The position numbers and the translations under genes were made by a program. From contig NZ_QXQT01000006.1 in assembly GCF_003660395.1 (NCBI RefSeq), positions 1-64,000 on the forward strand: a stretch of DNA of 64,000 bases, read 5' to 3'. Shown one piece after another: positions 7,562 to 19,745 of this stretch. This stretch comes from Helicobacter vulpis (GTDB lineage Bacteria; Campylobacterota; Campylobacteria; Campylobacterales; Helicobacteraceae). The first letter of the stretch is position 1, and every line of letters begins with the position of its first letter. The notes under the pieces are model-generated. The model ran no database searches. It was not told the DNA's origin and saw only the letters and a list, made by a program, of their open reading frames with translations.

Positions 7562-9085
7562 TTAAACCTTTCTAAATTGGAGTGCCTTGAGCATGTGGGC
7601 TTTCTGGATAGTAGCACAGCTTGCTAAATCGGCAATGGTGCGCGCCACTTTCTTCATCTTGTTGATGGCGCGCTCAGAGAATCCATAGCGCAAAATTGCT
7701 TGATCCAATATTTGCGTAGCTTGGGAGTCCAAAAGGCAAAATTGTGCGATCTCTTGTTCGTTCAGCTTGCCATTCAAACGGGCTTGCCCCCTAGATTTTT
7801 GCATTTTAAAGGCTTCTAAGACCTGTTGGTGCATCTGTGCAGAATCTAGCGTGCTTTTGGCTTGCGCGTCTGTGGGACTCATTTGCACAAAGAGATCGAT
7901 GCGCTCCAAAAAAGGCGCGCTCAAACGGCTTTGATAGGCGAGAATATCCCTTTCTAGACAACGGCAGACCTTAAAATTATCCATCAAATTCCCGCAAGGG
8001 CAGGGATTCATCGCCCCCACAAAGAGAAAAGAAGTCTCATAGGTGATCTTGCTAGCCACCCTAGAGATCACCAATTGATCATTTTCCATCGGCTCGCGCA
8101 AGGCTTCTAGAATATCTCTTTTGAAGTGGGGGAGTTCATCAAAGAATAAAATCCCATTGTGCGCCAATGCGATCTCCCCGGGCTTGGGGTTATTTGCCTG
8201 AGTAGAGCCTAGAATGCTGGATTTTGACGCGCTTTGGTGGGGGTTTCTAAAATTTCTCAGAGGTGTGTAGGCGCTTTCTTGATCGCTTAAAATGCGCAAT
8301 TTGGTAGAAGTGATCATTTCGTCCAAAGTGCTGGGGGGCAGAATGTAGCGCATGCGCTTGGCAATCATGCTCTTCCCACAGCCCGGACTCCCTTCAAAGA
8401 TCACATTGTGCATGCCACTTGCCGCGATAAGCGCGGCGTGTTTGGCGTGTTCTTGCCCCTTCACATCGCTAAAATCTAGGGCAAAATCTTGCAAGTAATA
8501 ATAGGGAGTGTGATCAATTTGCAAACTCTCAAAGGGCAGTTTGGGGGCGTGCGTGTGGGGTGGTTGGGTGTCTTGGGTGATGATCTCTAGGGCTTGGTTT
8601 AGATGTTCTACAAAGTGCAGGTGTAAATTGGGGATCAGGCTCAAGAGTTCTTGTCCGGTCTGTGGTACGAGTACATGAGCGTTGGGGGCTTGCAGGGCGA
8701 TGTCTAAGAGCATAGGAAAAATGGTGTCGCTATGCTTGATTTTGCCATCTAAACCCAATTCTCCAAAGGCAAACCAAGTGTGCTTGAGAGGATTTTTTTG
8801 TAAAGCGACCAAGAGCGCCATGGGCAAGTCAAAATGACTCCCGCTTTTGGGCAGATCGGAGGGGGAGAGATTGATCGTGATTTTCAGGGGCGGGAAGGCA
8901 AAGCCATTATTTTGGAGTGCGCCCTGCACGCGCTGTTTAGATTCTTGAATGGCGTTATTGGGCAACCCAGCGATCACAAAAGCAGGCAGGGCGCGCGTGA
9001 AACTCCCCTCTACTTGTACAATCTTGGCACCCGCGCCACGCATGGTCGCACAATAGAGCGTATTCACATGCACGCGCGCGCGCAT
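7562..9085 (-). CDS. comM: YifB/ComM family Mg-chelatase-like AAA ATPase
   Basis: A 507-residue ATPase of the ComM type, a hexameric helicase-like protein that promotes branch migration during natural transformation. It has an N-terminal Lon-protease-like fold (about 1-170), Walker A GSPGCGKS (232-239), a Walker B region LFFDELPHF, a four-cysteine patch (NPCPCGN...VCRC, about 370-385) and a C-terminal helical lid. Start ATG shares one base with the def stop (TGATG), so translation is likely coupled. The start codon sits in a CGCGCGCGCGC run. The H. pylori homologue is HP0792. Helicobacter species are naturally competent, consistent with a role in DNA uptake recombination. Confidence 0.9.
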   Translation of the reverse strand: MRARVHVNTLYCATMRGAGAKIVQVEGSFTRALPAFVIAGLPNNAIQESKQRVQGALQNNGFAFPPLKITINLSPSDLPKSGSHFDLPMALLVALQKNPLKHTWFAFGELGLDGKIKHSDTIFPMLLDIALQAPNAHVLVPQTGQELLSLIPNLHLHFVEHLNQALEIITQDTQPPHTHAPKLPFESLQIDHTPYYYLQDFALDFSDVKGQEHAKHAALIAASGMHNVIFEGSPGCGKSMIAKRMRYILPPSTLDEMITSTKLRILSDQESAYTPLRNFRNPHQSASKSSILGSTQANNPKPGEIALAHNGILFFDELPHFKRDILEALREPMENDQLVISRVASKITYETSFLFVGAMNPCPCGNLMDNFKVCRCLERDILAYQSRLSAPFLERIDLFVQMSPTDAQAKSTLDSAQMHQQVLEAFKMQKSRGQARLNGKLNEQEIAQFCLLDSQATQILDQAILRYGFSERAINKMKKVARTIADLASCATIQKAHMLKALQFRKV

Positions 9086-9606
9086 CAGCCCTCACTCTTG
9101 AGGGCTTTTTTAAATTCCTTTTCAAATTTTTTACGCTTGAGCATGGAGAGCTTGTCCACGAATAAAACCCCATTGAGATGATCGATCTCATGCTGGATCG
9201 CCACACTCAAAAGTTCGCTAGCTTGCAACATTTTCGATTCCCCGTGGCGGTCTTGGTAAGCCAGAGTAAGATTAGCATGCCGTTCGATCTCTTCGTAAAA
9301 CTCTGGGACGGACAAACAGCCCTCACGCCAAAGAATACTCCCCTCTGTATGCGTGATCACAGGATTGATAATCTCTAGGCAATCTTCTGGGTGTTGGGTT
9401 CCTTCCTCTCCTTGAGGTAAGTTGATGATGAGAATGCGTTTAGGAATGCCTACCTGAATGGCGGCTAAACCGATGCCCTTGCGCGCGAGCATGGTTTCAT
9501 GCATGTCCTCTAAGAGTGTATGCAATGTTGAATCAAAGACATGTACTTCACTGGAGCGCGCGCGCAACTTTTTATTAGGGTATTGTAAGATTTCTAACAC
9601 TGCCAT
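9085..9606 (-). CDS. def: Peptide deformylase
   Basis: A 173-residue cytoplasmic metalloenzyme that removes the formyl group from the N-terminal Met of nascent proteins. All three family motifs are present: GIGLAAIQ (44-51), EGCLS (95-99, Cys97 a metal ligand) and QHEIDH (138-143, with both metal-binding His and the catalytic Glu). Length is normal. It follows clpP by 2 nt and overlaps comM by one base, inside the tig-clpP-def cluster, a sensible grouping of enzymes acting on newly made or misfolded proteins. Confidence 0.96.
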   Translation of the reverse strand: MAVLEILQYPNKKLRARSSEVHVFDSTLHTLLEDMHETMLARKGIGLAAIQVGIPKRILIINLPQGEEGTQHPEDCLEIINPVITHTEGSILWREGCLSVPEFYEEIERHANLTLAYQDRHGESKMLQASELLSVAIQHEIDHLNGVLFVDKLSMLKRKKFEKEFKKALKSEG

Positions 9607-9608
9607 TT

Positions 9609-10202
9609 TTAAGCCTGTTTGGAACTCTTCACCAACACCTCATCTATGAGCCCGTATTCTTTAGCATCCAACGCGCTCATGAAAAAATCGCGATCGGTGT
9701 CCTGCTCGATCTTTTCTAAAAGCTGGCCGGTGTTAGTCGCCATGATTTGATTGAGCAAATCTTTTAGGCGCAAGATCTCTTTGGTGTAGATGGCGATGTT
9801 GGCTGCTTGCCCCTGTGTGCCCCCTAGGGGTTGGTGAATCATGATACGCGAATGGGGCAGAGAAAAGCGTTTGCCCTTGGTGCCACAACTGAGTAAAAAC
9901 GCCCCCATCGAAGCGGCCTGCCCGATGCAGATGGTGCAAATATCCGGATGGATGTAGTTCATGGTGTCATAAATGCTAAAGCCGCTAGTTACAGAACCTC
10001 CGGGCGAATTAATATAAAGATTAATATCCTTTTCGGGATCTTCAGCCTCTAAGAAGAGCAACTGCGCCACAATGCTAGAAGCCACCGCATCGTTGATCTC
10101 CCCACTGAGCAAGACGATGCGATCCTTGAGCAGTCTAGAGTAAATGTCGTAACTGCGCTCTCCGCGCCCGGTTTTCTCAATGACATAGGGAATATAATTC
10201 AA
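9609..10202 (-). CDS. clpP: ATP-dependent Clp protease proteolytic subunit ClpP
   Basis: A 197-residue serine peptidase forming the tetradecameric Clp barrel, fed by ClpX or ClpA. The catalytic triad is visible as Ser98 (GQAASMG), His123 (MIHQPLGG) and an Asp near 172 (TDRDFF). The oxyanion-loop segment NSPGGSV (65-71) is also present. Length is standard. It lies 9 nt downstream of tig, matching H. pylori HP0794-HP0795, so chaperone and protease are probably co-transcribed. Confidence 0.97.
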   Translation of the reverse strand: MNYIPYVIEKTGRGERSYDIYSRLLKDRIVLLSGEINDAVASSIVAQLLFLEAEDPEKDINLYINSPGGSVTSGFSIYDTMNYIHPDICTICIGQAASMGAFLLSCGTKGKRFSLPHSRIMIHQPLGGTQGQAANIAIYTKEILRLKDLLNQIMATNTGQLLEKIEQDTDRDFFMSALDAKEYGLIDEVLVKSSKQA

Positions 10203-10211
10203 AATATCTCC

Positions 10212-11513
10212 TTAATCGTTGGCTAAATGTTTGTCAAGCAAAAAAGTGAGCACGCGATCCTCAATCATCGCCATTTTGACAGCCGGTAGCATATTGTTCT
10301 TTTGGTAGTAATCAATGAATTGTTGGGGGTTCTGGTTAGTCATCATGGCTTCGTAATAAAGTGTCTGGAAGACCTCATTATCCTGCACTTCAATTTTTTC
10401 TTGCTTGGCTAGAGCGTCTATGATGAAAGTTATCTTCACACTTTTGAGCGCATTTTCTCTAAAGCTTTCGCGTTTCTTCTGCAATTTTGAGGGGTTTTCT
10501 TGAAGGTGCTTGATCTCTTCTGCGGGCATGTTTTGCAAGGATTGGCGCAAGCAGAGATCCATCTCCTGCTCTACAATGGTGCTGGGCAAATCAAAATTAA
10601 GAGTCTCATCTAGCTTGTTGATAAGCTGTTCTTTTAGCTCTTGATTATAGAGCTTGGTTTTGGCTTCTAAAAACAATTGTTCTTTGATCTTCTCTTGAAG
10701 CAATTCCAAAGTGGGCTCTTTTTCTTGGTTGAGTACAGCCTTGACAAACGCATCGTCGATCTCAGGGATTTGTCGGATTTGGATTTTGTGGAGTTTGGCA
10801 TGGAAAGAGACTTCCTTACCCGCCAAAGTGGCATTGCTGTAGTCCTTGGGGAAAGTTACAGAAAAATATTTTTCATCGCCCACTTTCATGCCCACCAACT
10901 CTTTTTCAAAACCTTCTAATAAACGCCCTTCTCCCACAATGAGGGCAAAGTTCTGCGCTTGATTGCCCTCAAAGGGTTGGTTGTCTAAAAGACCTTCAAA
11001 ATCTATCACTACACCATGCCCTTTGGTTACAGCACTGCCTTCTGGCGCATCTGAAAAAGTCGATCGTTCCTTGGCTAGCAATTCCAAGCGTTCTTGGATT
11101 TGTTTTTGGCTGATCTGCGCAATGGAGAAATCAGGGATACAAGTCTCCACGCTCGAAAGATCAATGGCGGGTTTGAGCCCAATTCTAAGTTCGATCTCAA
11201 AATGCGTGTGCTCTTTGGTGAACTTAAAAACTGCCGGATTACCTATCATCTCTTGGGGGGTGAGTGCTAGGGCTTTCACCCCCGCTTGCAAGACTGAGTC
11301 TAGCAACTCCTTTTGGGATTCTTGCTCAATATGACCCTGATAACGTTGCTTGATGATCTCCAAAGGGGCCTTGCCCTTTCTAAAGCCATCTAGCTTGGTA
11401 TTTTTGGCAATTTTCTGGGCAATTTTGTTGGATTTCTCTTCAAAATCCTGCATGGAGGGCTTGGCGTAGATGCGCGCGTTGGCTCCATCTAGCTTTTTGG
11501 TTTCTAAATCCAT
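10212..11513 (-). CDS. tig: Trigger factor, ribosome-associated chaperone and peptidyl-prolyl isomerase
   Basis: Trigger factor binds ribosomes near the exit tunnel and shields nascent chains. The start at 11513 (MDLETKKL) was chosen over an upstream in-frame ATG at 11561 because AAGGAG sits 6 nt before it and homologues begin in this way; this gives 433 residues. The ribosome-binding signature GFRKGKAP lies in the N-terminal domain, followed by an FKBP-like domain (VVIDFEGLLDNQPFEG to GKEVSFHAKL) and a long helical C-terminal domain. It is the first gene of the minus-strand run ending at dnaA. An upstream TATAAT is on the other strand and probably serves fliI. Confidence 0.95.
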   Translation of the reverse strand: MDLETKKLDGANARIYAKPSMQDFEEKSNKIAQKIAKNTKLDGFRKGKAPLEIIKQRYQGHIEQESQKELLDSVLQAGVKALALTPQEMIGNPAVFKFTKEHTHFEIELRIGLKPAIDLSSVETCIPDFSIAQISQKQIQERLELLAKERSTFSDAPEGSAVTKGHGVVIDFEGLLDNQPFEGNQAQNFALIVGEGRLLEGFEKELVGMKVGDEKYFSVTFPKDYSNATLAGKEVSFHAKLHKIQIRQIPEIDDAFVKAVLNQEKEPTLELLQEKIKEQLFLEAKTKLYNQELKEQLINKLDETLNFDLPSTIVEQEMDLCLRQSLQNMPAEEIKHLQENPSKLQKKRESFRENALKSVKITFIIDALAKQEKIEVQDNEVFQTLYYEAMMTNQNPQQFIDYYQKNNMLPAVKMAMIEDRVLTFLLDKHLAND

Positions 11514-11535
11514 CCATAACTCCTTTGAGTTTGAG

Positions 11536-11541
11536 TATAAT
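11536..11541 (+). promoter_or_regulatory. Sigma-70 type -10 element upstream of fliI
   Basis: TATAAT 57 nt before the fliI start, in the short gap between the divergent tig and fliI genes. Helicobacter vegetative promoters rely mainly on the -10 hexamer and often lack a -35 box. On the opposite strand the same bases read ATTATA, so a tig promoter could overlap. Confidence 0.5.
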
Positions 11542-11597
11542 AAAGGGGCCATTCTAGCCAAATATGGGTTAATTCACAATAAAGCTTTGGGAGGATC

Positions 11598-14169
<2,572 letters not shown>

Positions 14170-14178
14170 GGAGGTTGC

Positions 14179-15159
14179 ATGGCAAAGAATAATTTACTCG
14201 GTGGGGCGTTGTGGGATGCCTATTCTAAAGAGGTCAGCAGACGCATGGATAACCCTACACATTTAGGGGTCATCACGCAGGAGGAGGCGCAAGCCAAAGG
14301 GGGTAAACTCATTATTGCTGACTATGGCGCAGAGGCGTGCGGGGATGCGGTGCGCCTTTATTGGCTGGTGGACCCTAAAACCGATGTGATCGTAGACGCT
14401 AAATTTAAGAGTTTTGGATGCGGGACAGCGATTGCTAGCTCGGATATGATGGTTGAGCTGTGTTTGGGCAAACGGGTACAGGACGCGGTGAAGATCACAA
14501 ATTTAGATGTAGAACATAGTCTTAGGGATCATCCCGATGTACCTGCCGTACCCGGGCAAAAAATGCACTGCTCTGTGATGGCCTATGATGTGATCAAGCA
14601 GGCTGCCGGGCAGTATTTGGGCAAGAACCCGGAAGATTTTGAAAGTGAGATCATTGTGTGCGAGTGTGCGCGGGTGAGCTTGGGCACGATCAAGGAGGTG
14701 ATTAAGCTCAACGATTTAAAGAGCGTGGAGGAGATCACCCAATACACCAAAGCCGGAGGCTTTTGTAAGAGCTGTGTTAAACCCGGTGGGCATGAGGCTA
14801 GGGAGCATTATTTAGTGGATATTCTCAGAGATGTGCGCACAGAAATGCAGGCTGAAGCCCTAAAAGAGAATGCGCAAAAATCCTTGAGTGGAGACCTAGC
14901 CTTTGTAGACATGACGATGGTACAAAAAGTCAAGGCCATCGATCACACCATTGACCTACACATCCGCCCCATGCTCATGATGGACGGGGGGAATTTGGAA
15001 ATCTTGGACATCAAGGAGGGCGGAGGCTTTGTGGATGTCTATATCCGCTACATGGGTGCGTGCGATGGATGTGCGAGCGCAGCCACGGGGACTTTATACG
15101 CCATTGAAGGGGTGTTGCAAGAACATCTAGACGAGCATATCCGCGTTTTGCCCATTTAG
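14179..15159 (+). CDS. nifU: Fe-S cluster assembly scaffold NifU
   Basis: A 326-residue three-domain scaffold. The N-terminal IscU-like part has ligand cysteines in EACGDAVR, KSFGCGTAIA and MHCSVMAYD; the central domain carries a BFD-like [2Fe-2S] motif (CECARVSLGTI ... GGFCKSC); the C-terminal Nfu domain has CDGC in MGACDGCASA. This full-length NifU architecture is typical of Campylobacterota. It is likely co-transcribed with nifS and receives sulfur from it. The ribosome binding site AAGGAGG precedes ATG. Confidence 0.96.
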   Translation: MAKNNLLGGALWDAYSKEVSRRMDNPTHLGVITQEEAQAKGGKLIIADYGAEACGDAVRLYWLVDPKTDVIVDAKFKSFGCGTAIASSDMMVELCLGKRVQDAVKITNLDVEHSLRDHPDVPAVPGQKMHCSVMAYDVIKQAAGQYLGKNPEDFESEIIVCECARVSLGTIKEVIKLNDLKSVEEITQYTKAGGFCKSCVKPGGHEAREHYLVDILRDVRTEMQAEALKENAQKSLSGDLAFVDMTMVQKVKAIDHTIDLHIRPMLMMDGGNLEILDIKEGGGFVDVYIRYMGACDGCASAATGTLYAIEGVLQEHLDEHIRVLPI

Positions 15160-15192
15160 AGGGGTGGAGGGGGGTTAGTTTTCAATCTGTGC

Positions 15193-15198
15193 TATAAT
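15193..15198 (+). promoter_or_regulatory. -10 element upstream of the hpaA-like gene
   Basis: TGCTATAAT, an extended -10 in the 71-nt gap after nifU, 33 nt before the lipoprotein start. No convincing -35 was seen. Confidence 0.55.
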
Positions 15199-15230
15199 GG
15201 AGCTGTCATTTTAATACGTGAAGGTTTCTC

Positions 15231-16049
15231 ATGCAAGATATCAAGCGGGGGGTTTTGTTCGCAAGCATCGCCCTGACCTTTTCGGGTTGTCTTTTCATTA
15301 GCAAGCACCCTTCTAAAACTTCAACTCCAACTAGCAAACCTGCCCAGCACGCTAACCCTAAGCCTGCGCAAAAATTCACCAAAAAACACCAACCTAAACA
15401 AATTACAGGGGACACTCTTTTGGATTTTCACTACCCCATCAACATCGTTCAAGAGCCCATCAATAATCGCTTCGTGGGCATTCTTCTTCCCCACATGCAG
15501 GTGAGCGACAATCTCAAGCCCTATGCCGGGCAGTTTCAAGAAGCGCTGCTTGATCAAATCCAAGAGATTTTTCAGAAACGCGGCTATCAGGTCTTGCGCT
15601 TTAGCACAAGAGACGCTCTCACGGCGGCACAGAAACACAAAACATGGGCTGTTTTGGATCTGAGCGGTTGGGTGGGGGTGCTTGAGGATGTGAAGATGAA
15701 TACCAGCGACCCGGCTAAACAGAATTTGGATGTGATGGTAGATCAAAGCTCGGGTTCGGTGTGGTTTAATTTCTTTGAACCAGAAACGGGCAGGGTGATT
15801 CACAATTTTGGCGTGGAGGTGGGCAATTACCAAGCGGTAACGCACACCTATAGTTACCGCGCCACCAATTCGGGGGGGTTTTATGCGCCCCGCGTGGAAG
15901 ATAAAACTCAATTGATCAAAAACAAAGACGATGCAATCCGCAAGATTCTCAATGACATCTACGCCAAAGTCATGCGTTCTTTGGTGGACGAACTCACAGA
16001 TGCCAATATCAACCGCTACAGAAATGCTATAGAGAAGATTAAAAGATAG
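15231..16049 (+). CDS. HpaA-family lipoprotein (neuraminyllactose-binding hemagglutinin homologue)
   Basis: A 272-residue secreted lipoprotein. The N-terminus is a lipoprotein signal ending in TFSGC, so Cys20 would be lipidated. The mature part begins with a Lys/Pro/Thr-rich spacer, then the HpaA fold ([47 protein letters not shown]). HpaA is a Helicobacter-specific surface and flagellar-sheath lipoprotein needed for colonisation in H. pylori. The KRTIQK motif proposed for sialic acid binding is not present, so adhesin function should not be assumed. A chemoreceptor gene follows 5 nt downstream and may be co-transcribed. Paralogues are common, so this may be an HpaA paralogue. Confidence 0.85.
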   Translation: MQDIKRGVLFASIALTFSGCLFISKHPSKTSTPTSKPAQHANPKPAQKFTKKHQPKQITGDTLLDFHYPINIVQEPINNRFVGILLPHMQVSDNLKPYAGQFQEALLDQIQEIFQKRGYQVLRFSTRDALTAAQKHKTWAVLDLSGWVGVLEDVKMNTSDPAKQNLDVMVDQSSGSVWFNFFEPETGRVIHNFGVEVGNYQAVTHTYSYRATNSGGFYAPRVEDKTQLIKNKDDAIRKILNDIYAKVMRSLVDELTDANINRYRNAIEKIKR

Positions 16050-16054
16050 CTATA

Positions 16055-17695
16055 ATGAATCGCCTGAGTATCTCTGCAAAACTCTATGGGGGCTTTGGAG
16101 TTGTGATCATCTTAATGGTGATTTTGAGCGTGATCGGGATGTCCCGGGTGCGCAATATCAACCATATCCTAAACGAGATCACCAATTATAATGCCATGAA
16201 GGCGCGCTATGCGATCAACATGCGCGGAGCTGTGCATGACCGCTCCATTGCCGTGCGCGATGTGGTGATCACCAGGGATTCTAAGTTTTTAGAAACGCAG
16301 ATCGCTTTAATTGCCAAACTCTACAACGATTACAAACACGCCAAGGAATCCATGGATAATCTCTTTGCGCACCCCCATGATCAACACGTGAGCCAAGAAG
16401 AGCGCACTCTCTATGGCCATATCAATGCTATAGATGTCATCGCCGTCCCCCAAATTGAACAACTCATCGCCCTAAAGAAGCAAAACACACAGTTGGCCGC
16501 GGACTTTTTGAACCAGTACTTGGCCCAAAATTTTATCAAGTGGTTAGCGGCTATCAACGCTTTCATTGACCATGAAGAGAATCTCAATAAGCAGCTCACT
16601 TCGCTAGCTAAGAGGATCGCCAATGGTTTTAGCCACTTGATGATCACCTTGACTCTTGCCGCGCTTGCCATAGGGATTGCTGTTGCTATCTATATCGTGC
16701 GCCATATCAACACTTCCTTAGGGGCTGAACCCATCGCTATTAAGAGGATTGTGTGTACCATTGCCGAGGGCAATCTCTCTAGGTCCATTAGCGCGTGCTC
16801 TACAGGCAGTGCCCTAGAAGCCATTAAGGAGATGCAAACTTCTATGGTGGATATTATCAGGCAGATAGGCCAATCTTCTGATGACATTTCTGTGAAATCC
16901 ACTTTGGTTTCTAATCTCTCGCGTGTCTCTCAAGAAAATGCTAACAAACAAGAAGAACTAACCACTCAGCTTATCAAGAGCATGACTTATGTCCAAGATA
17001 GTATTCAGGGAGTGAGCAATATCATCGCCCAAACAGAAGAAAATTCCTTACAAAGCGTGGAATTGAGCCAAAAGGGCAAGGAAGCCGTGCATAACACCGC
17101 GCAGAGCATGGAGGGCATTACCCAAAGCGCGCGCGCTGGCGCTGAACAAATCCAATCTCTAGACAAACATGCCCAAAATATCGGGCAAAGTGCCGAACTC
17201 ATTCAGGGTATTGCCGATCAAACCAATTTGCTCGCGCTCAATGCCGCCATTGAAGCGGCGCGCGCTGGCGAACATGGGCGCGGCTTTGCAGTAGTGGCTG
17301 ATGAGATCCGCAAGTTAGCCGAACACACTAGTGGAGCCACTCAGGAGATCGATCGCATCATTAAAATGATCCAAGAAGAGACAAAAAAATCAGTGGCCAG
17401 TATGGAACACATGGTTGTTGAGATTACCAAGAGTCAGGAACATGCTAATTTAGCGTCCGGCGCATTGGAAGCCATTTACAACAAAGCTGCTAGCTCGCTA
17501 GAAGACGCTAAGAGTGTGGTAAAACATTCCAATAGTCAAACCCAAGACATCGCCAACATCGCCACACAGATCAAGCAGATCGCACAAATTGCCCATGAAG
17601 TTGCCACTTCTATGAGTGGGAACGCCCAAGAAATCCGCTTTCTAGAGCGCACGGCGCAGGATTTACAAAAAATCGTGCGTAATTTTACGCTCTAA
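16055..17695 (+). CDS. Methyl-accepting chemotaxis protein
   Basis: A 546-residue transmembrane chemoreceptor. TM1 (about 12-30) and TM2 (about 195-215) flank a periplasmic region predicted as a four-helix bundle, followed by a HAMP-like linker ([13 protein letters not shown]) and a long coiled-coil signalling domain. The conserved hairpin tip is present ([20 protein letters not shown], then [13 protein letters not shown]). The periplasmic domain lacks the CACHE/PAS pattern of H. pylori TlpA-C, so the ligand cannot be predicted. No C-terminal CheR-binding pentapeptide is seen; the protein ends shortly after VRNFTL. It would signal to CheW-CheA in the cytoplasm. Confidence 0.93.
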   Translation: MNRLSISAKLYGGFGVVIILMVILSVIGMSRVRNINHILNEITNYNAMKARYAINMRGAVHDRSIAVRDVVITRDSKFLETQIALIAKLYNDYKHAKESMDNLFAHPHDQHVSQEERTLYGHINAIDVIAVPQIEQLIALKKQNTQLAADFLNQYLAQNFIKWLAAINAFIDHEENLNKQLTSLAKRIANGFSHLMITLTLAALAIGIAVAIYIVRHINTSLGAEPIAIKRIVCTIAEGNLSRSISACSTGSALEAIKEMQTSMVDIIRQIGQSSDDISVKSTLVSNLSRVSQENANKQEELTTQLIKSMTYVQDSIQGVSNIIAQTEENSLQSVELSQKGKEAVHNTAQSMEGITQSARAGAEQIQSLDKHAQNIGQSAELIQGIADQTNLLALNAAIEAARAGEHGRGFAVVADEIRKLAEHTSGATQEIDRIIKMIQEETKKSVASMEHMVVEITKSQEHANLASGALEAIYNKAASSLEDAKSVVKHSNSQTQDIANIATQIKQIAQIAHEVATSMSGNAQEIRFLERTAQDLQKIVRNFTL

Positions 17696-17701
17696 TTGTG
17701 C

Positions 17702-17707
17702 TATAAT
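17702..17707 (+). promoter_or_regulatory. -10 element upstream of aroQ
   Basis: TGCTATAAT directly after the chemoreceptor stop codon and 26 nt before the aroQ start, giving a short leader that contains AAGGAG. It would drive the aroQ-pepP-folK-flhF run. Confidence 0.6.
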
Positions 17708-17732
17708 CCAACATTTACGCTAAGGAGTTTTG

Positions 17733-18236
17733 ATGAAAATTTTAGTGATTCAGGGGCCTAATTTGAACATGTTGGGGCATCGCGACCCTAGACTTTATGG
17801 TCCTGTAACTTTGGATCAAATCCATGAAAATCTGGAGAACTTTGCCAAACAAAACGAACAAAGCGATCTAGAATTGGAATTTTTCCAAACTAATTTTGAG
17901 GGAGAGATCATCGATCGCATTCAAGAATGCGTGGGGAGTGAAATAGAGGGAATTATTATCAACCCCGGGGCGTTTTCGCACACTTCTGTTGCCATTGCCG
18001 ATGCGATCATGCTTGCGGACATGCCCGTGATTGAAGTACATTTGAGTAATATCTTTGCGCGTGAAGACTTTAGAAAAACCAGCTACACAGGAGCAGCCAG
18101 TATGGGCGTGGTAACAGGTCTGGGGCATTATGGCTACCACGTGGCCCTAATTGCCATGATACAGGTGTTGGCCGAGATCAAAGCGATCAAAGAGAATCAA
18201 GCCCAAAATAACCCCACTCCTGGAGCCAACGCTTGA
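17733..18236 (+). CDS. aroQ: 3-dehydroquinate dehydratase, type II
   Basis: A 167-residue enzyme of the shikimate pathway, dehydrating 3-dehydroquinate to 3-dehydroshikimate; the type II family is a dodecamer. Motifs include the N-terminal [18 protein letters not shown] with the catalytic Tyr, [28 protein letters not shown] and [11 protein letters not shown]. The ATG at 17733 is preferred over a TTG at 17730, as AAGGAG lies 5 nt before it. pepP starts within its stop codon. The order aroQ-pepP-folK-flhF equals H. pylori HP1038-HP1035. Confidence 0.96.
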   Translation: MKILVIQGPNLNMLGHRDPRLYGPVTLDQIHENLENFAKQNEQSDLELEFFQTNFEGEIIDRIQECVGSEIEGIIINPGAFSHTSVAIADAIMLADMPVIEVHLSNIFAREDFRKTSYTGAASMGVVTGLGHYGYHVALIAMIQVLAEIKAIKENQAQNNPTPGANA

Positions 18237-19255
18237 ACCCTCACTTCACCACCGATGAAAACGCCCAATACTTCGCCTGCGGTTACAGTTGCGACCATGG
18301 GATTTTTCTACAATTAGAAGATCGAGCGTTTTTCATCACCGATGCGCGTTACACCCTAGAGGCGCGCGCGGGAGTGTGCGCGGGCGTTGAGGTCGTGGAA
18401 ACCTTTGACTTATGGGCAAAGCTCATCGAATTAGCCCAAAAGACCCCCAAGCTCTACTTTGACAAGGCGCAAATTAGTTTACAGGTTTATGAGCGACTTA
18501 CTGCGGGACTAGGCGGGTGTGAGTTGGTGGGGGAGAGCGATTACCACAGAAAACAACGCGTTGTCAAGAATGAGGCAGAGATCGCCTTACTCAAGCGTGC
18601 GCAAGCACTGAATGTACAGGCTTTTGAGAGTTTTGCGCGCCATGTGGCCAACGCGCAAGGGCATGTAGAAAGGGCGTTGCAGTTTAAAAGTAAGGAATTT
18701 TTAACCTGCAATGGGGAATTTGACTTGAGTTTCGAACCCATTGTGGCGATCAACGCCAACGCGGCCAAGCCCCATGCTTTACCCAGCCCAGAGGCGCGCT
18801 TGCAAAGGGGCGATTTGCTCTTGGCAGATATGGGAATCAAATACCAGCGTTACTGCGCCGATCGCACTCGCACGGCTTATTTTGGGGAAGATTTTGGTTT
18901 TGAGCGCACCCAGCATTTCAAGGATCAGACTTTGCAAAAGATTTACGATGTGGTACGCAAGGCTCAAGAGAGCACCATTGAGAATTTGCGCGCAGGCATG
19001 ACGGGCAAAGAAATCGATGCCATTGCGCGGGGAGTGATTACAGAAAGTGGGTATGGGGAGTTTTTTTCCCACAGCACTGGGCATGGGATTGGCTTAGACA
19101 TTCATGAATTGCCTTCTATTTCCCCTAGGAGTGAGGCGATCATTGAGGAAGGCATGGTCTTTTCTGTGGAGCCCGGGATTTATATCCCCGGACAGTATGG
19201 AGTGCGCATTGAGGATTTGGTTGTGATCAAGCACTCTAGGGCTGAGGTTCTTTGA
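18233..19255 (+). CDS. pepP: M24 family aminopeptidase (Xaa-Pro type)
   Basis: A 340-residue metallopeptidase of the aminopeptidase P / methionine aminopeptidase fold. It has a creatinase-like N-terminal domain and a C-terminal pita-bread domain whose metal ligands are visible in [43 protein letters not shown] and GVRIEDL. It uses a TTG start overlapping the aroQ stop (TTGA), with GGAG about 9 nt upstream, so it is translationally coupled to aroQ. Specificity for Xaa-Pro bonds is by family only. Confidence 0.85.
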   Translation: MNPHFTTDENAQYFACGYSCDHGIFLQLEDRAFFITDARYTLEARAGVCAGVEVVETFDLWAKLIELAQKTPKLYFDKAQISLQVYERLTAGLGGCELVGESDYHRKQRVVKNEAEIALLKRAQALNVQAFESFARHVANAQGHVERALQFKSKEFLTCNGEFDLSFEPIVAINANAAKPHALPSPEARLQRGDLLLADMGIKYQRYCADRTRTAYFGEDFGFERTQHFKDQTLQKIYDVVRKAQESTIENLRAGMTGKEIDAIARGVITESGYGEFFSHSTGHGIGLDIHELPSISPRSEAIIEEGMVFSVEPGIYIPGQYGVRIEDLVVIKHSRAEVL

Positions 19256-19259
19256 TGGG

Positions 19260-19745
19260 GTGAGTGGCACACTGGTTTACACACGCTTTTTTCCGGGCAG
19301 ATGTCCGCGTGTACGCGCTTTGCGAAATGTGGCAACTTTGGGTATAGGGAGCAATGTGGGCGATTCTAAGAAAATTTTTGAAGGGTTGTGGCTGTGGTTG
19401 GCGCGCCATCGCCTCTTTTCGCAGATGTGTTCCTCACCTCTGTACATCAACCCCGCCTTTGGCTACACCAAGCAGAGAGATTTTATGAACGCCACCTTGT
19501 CTTTCAGTACGGCGTTGGGTGTGTGTGAGCTGTTTAGATTGGTGTTTTATTTGGAGAGACGCTGGGGGCGTGCGCGCAGACGCCCTTTTAAAAACGCCCC
19601 AAGGACGCTAGACATCGATATTCTCTTTTTTAACCACATGACCTACAAGCAGTCCTATCTGACCTTACCCCATCCAGGGTGGAATCGACGCGCCTCTGTG
19701 CTCGTGCCCTTGATCTTGCAATGCATGGCGTGGAGACGGGCATGA
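19260..19745 (+). CDS. folK: 2-amino-4-hydroxy-6-hydroxymethyldihydropteridine pyrophosphokinase
   Basis: A 161-residue folate-pathway enzyme that transfers pyrophosphate from ATP to the pterin. Motifs are LGIGSNVGDS near residue 27, ERRWGRARRRPFKN and the signature RTLDIDILFFN. A GTG start 4 nt after the pepP stop was accepted; the N-terminal 25 residues extend beyond most homologues, so a later start is possible. Its stop overlaps the flhF start (ATGA). Folate metabolism coupled to flagellar placement genes is a conserved oddity of this operon in Helicobacter. Confidence 0.9.
   Translation: MSGTLVYTRFFPGRCPRVRALRNVATLGIGSNVGDSKKIFEGLWLWLARHRLFSQMCSSPLYINPAFGYTKQRDFMNATLSFSTALGVCELFRLVFYLERRWGRARRRPFKNAPRTLDIDILFFNHMTYKQSYLTLPHPGWNRRASVLVPLILQCMAWRRA

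Noticed and set aside
11514-11561. Upstream start for tig
   Set aside because: No ribosome binding site before it; the start at 11513 has AAGGAG and matches family N-termini.
15231-16049. Sialic acid adhesin function for the HpaA-like protein
   Set aside because: The proposed KRTIQK binding motif is missing and HpaA paralogues exist, so only family membership is claimed.
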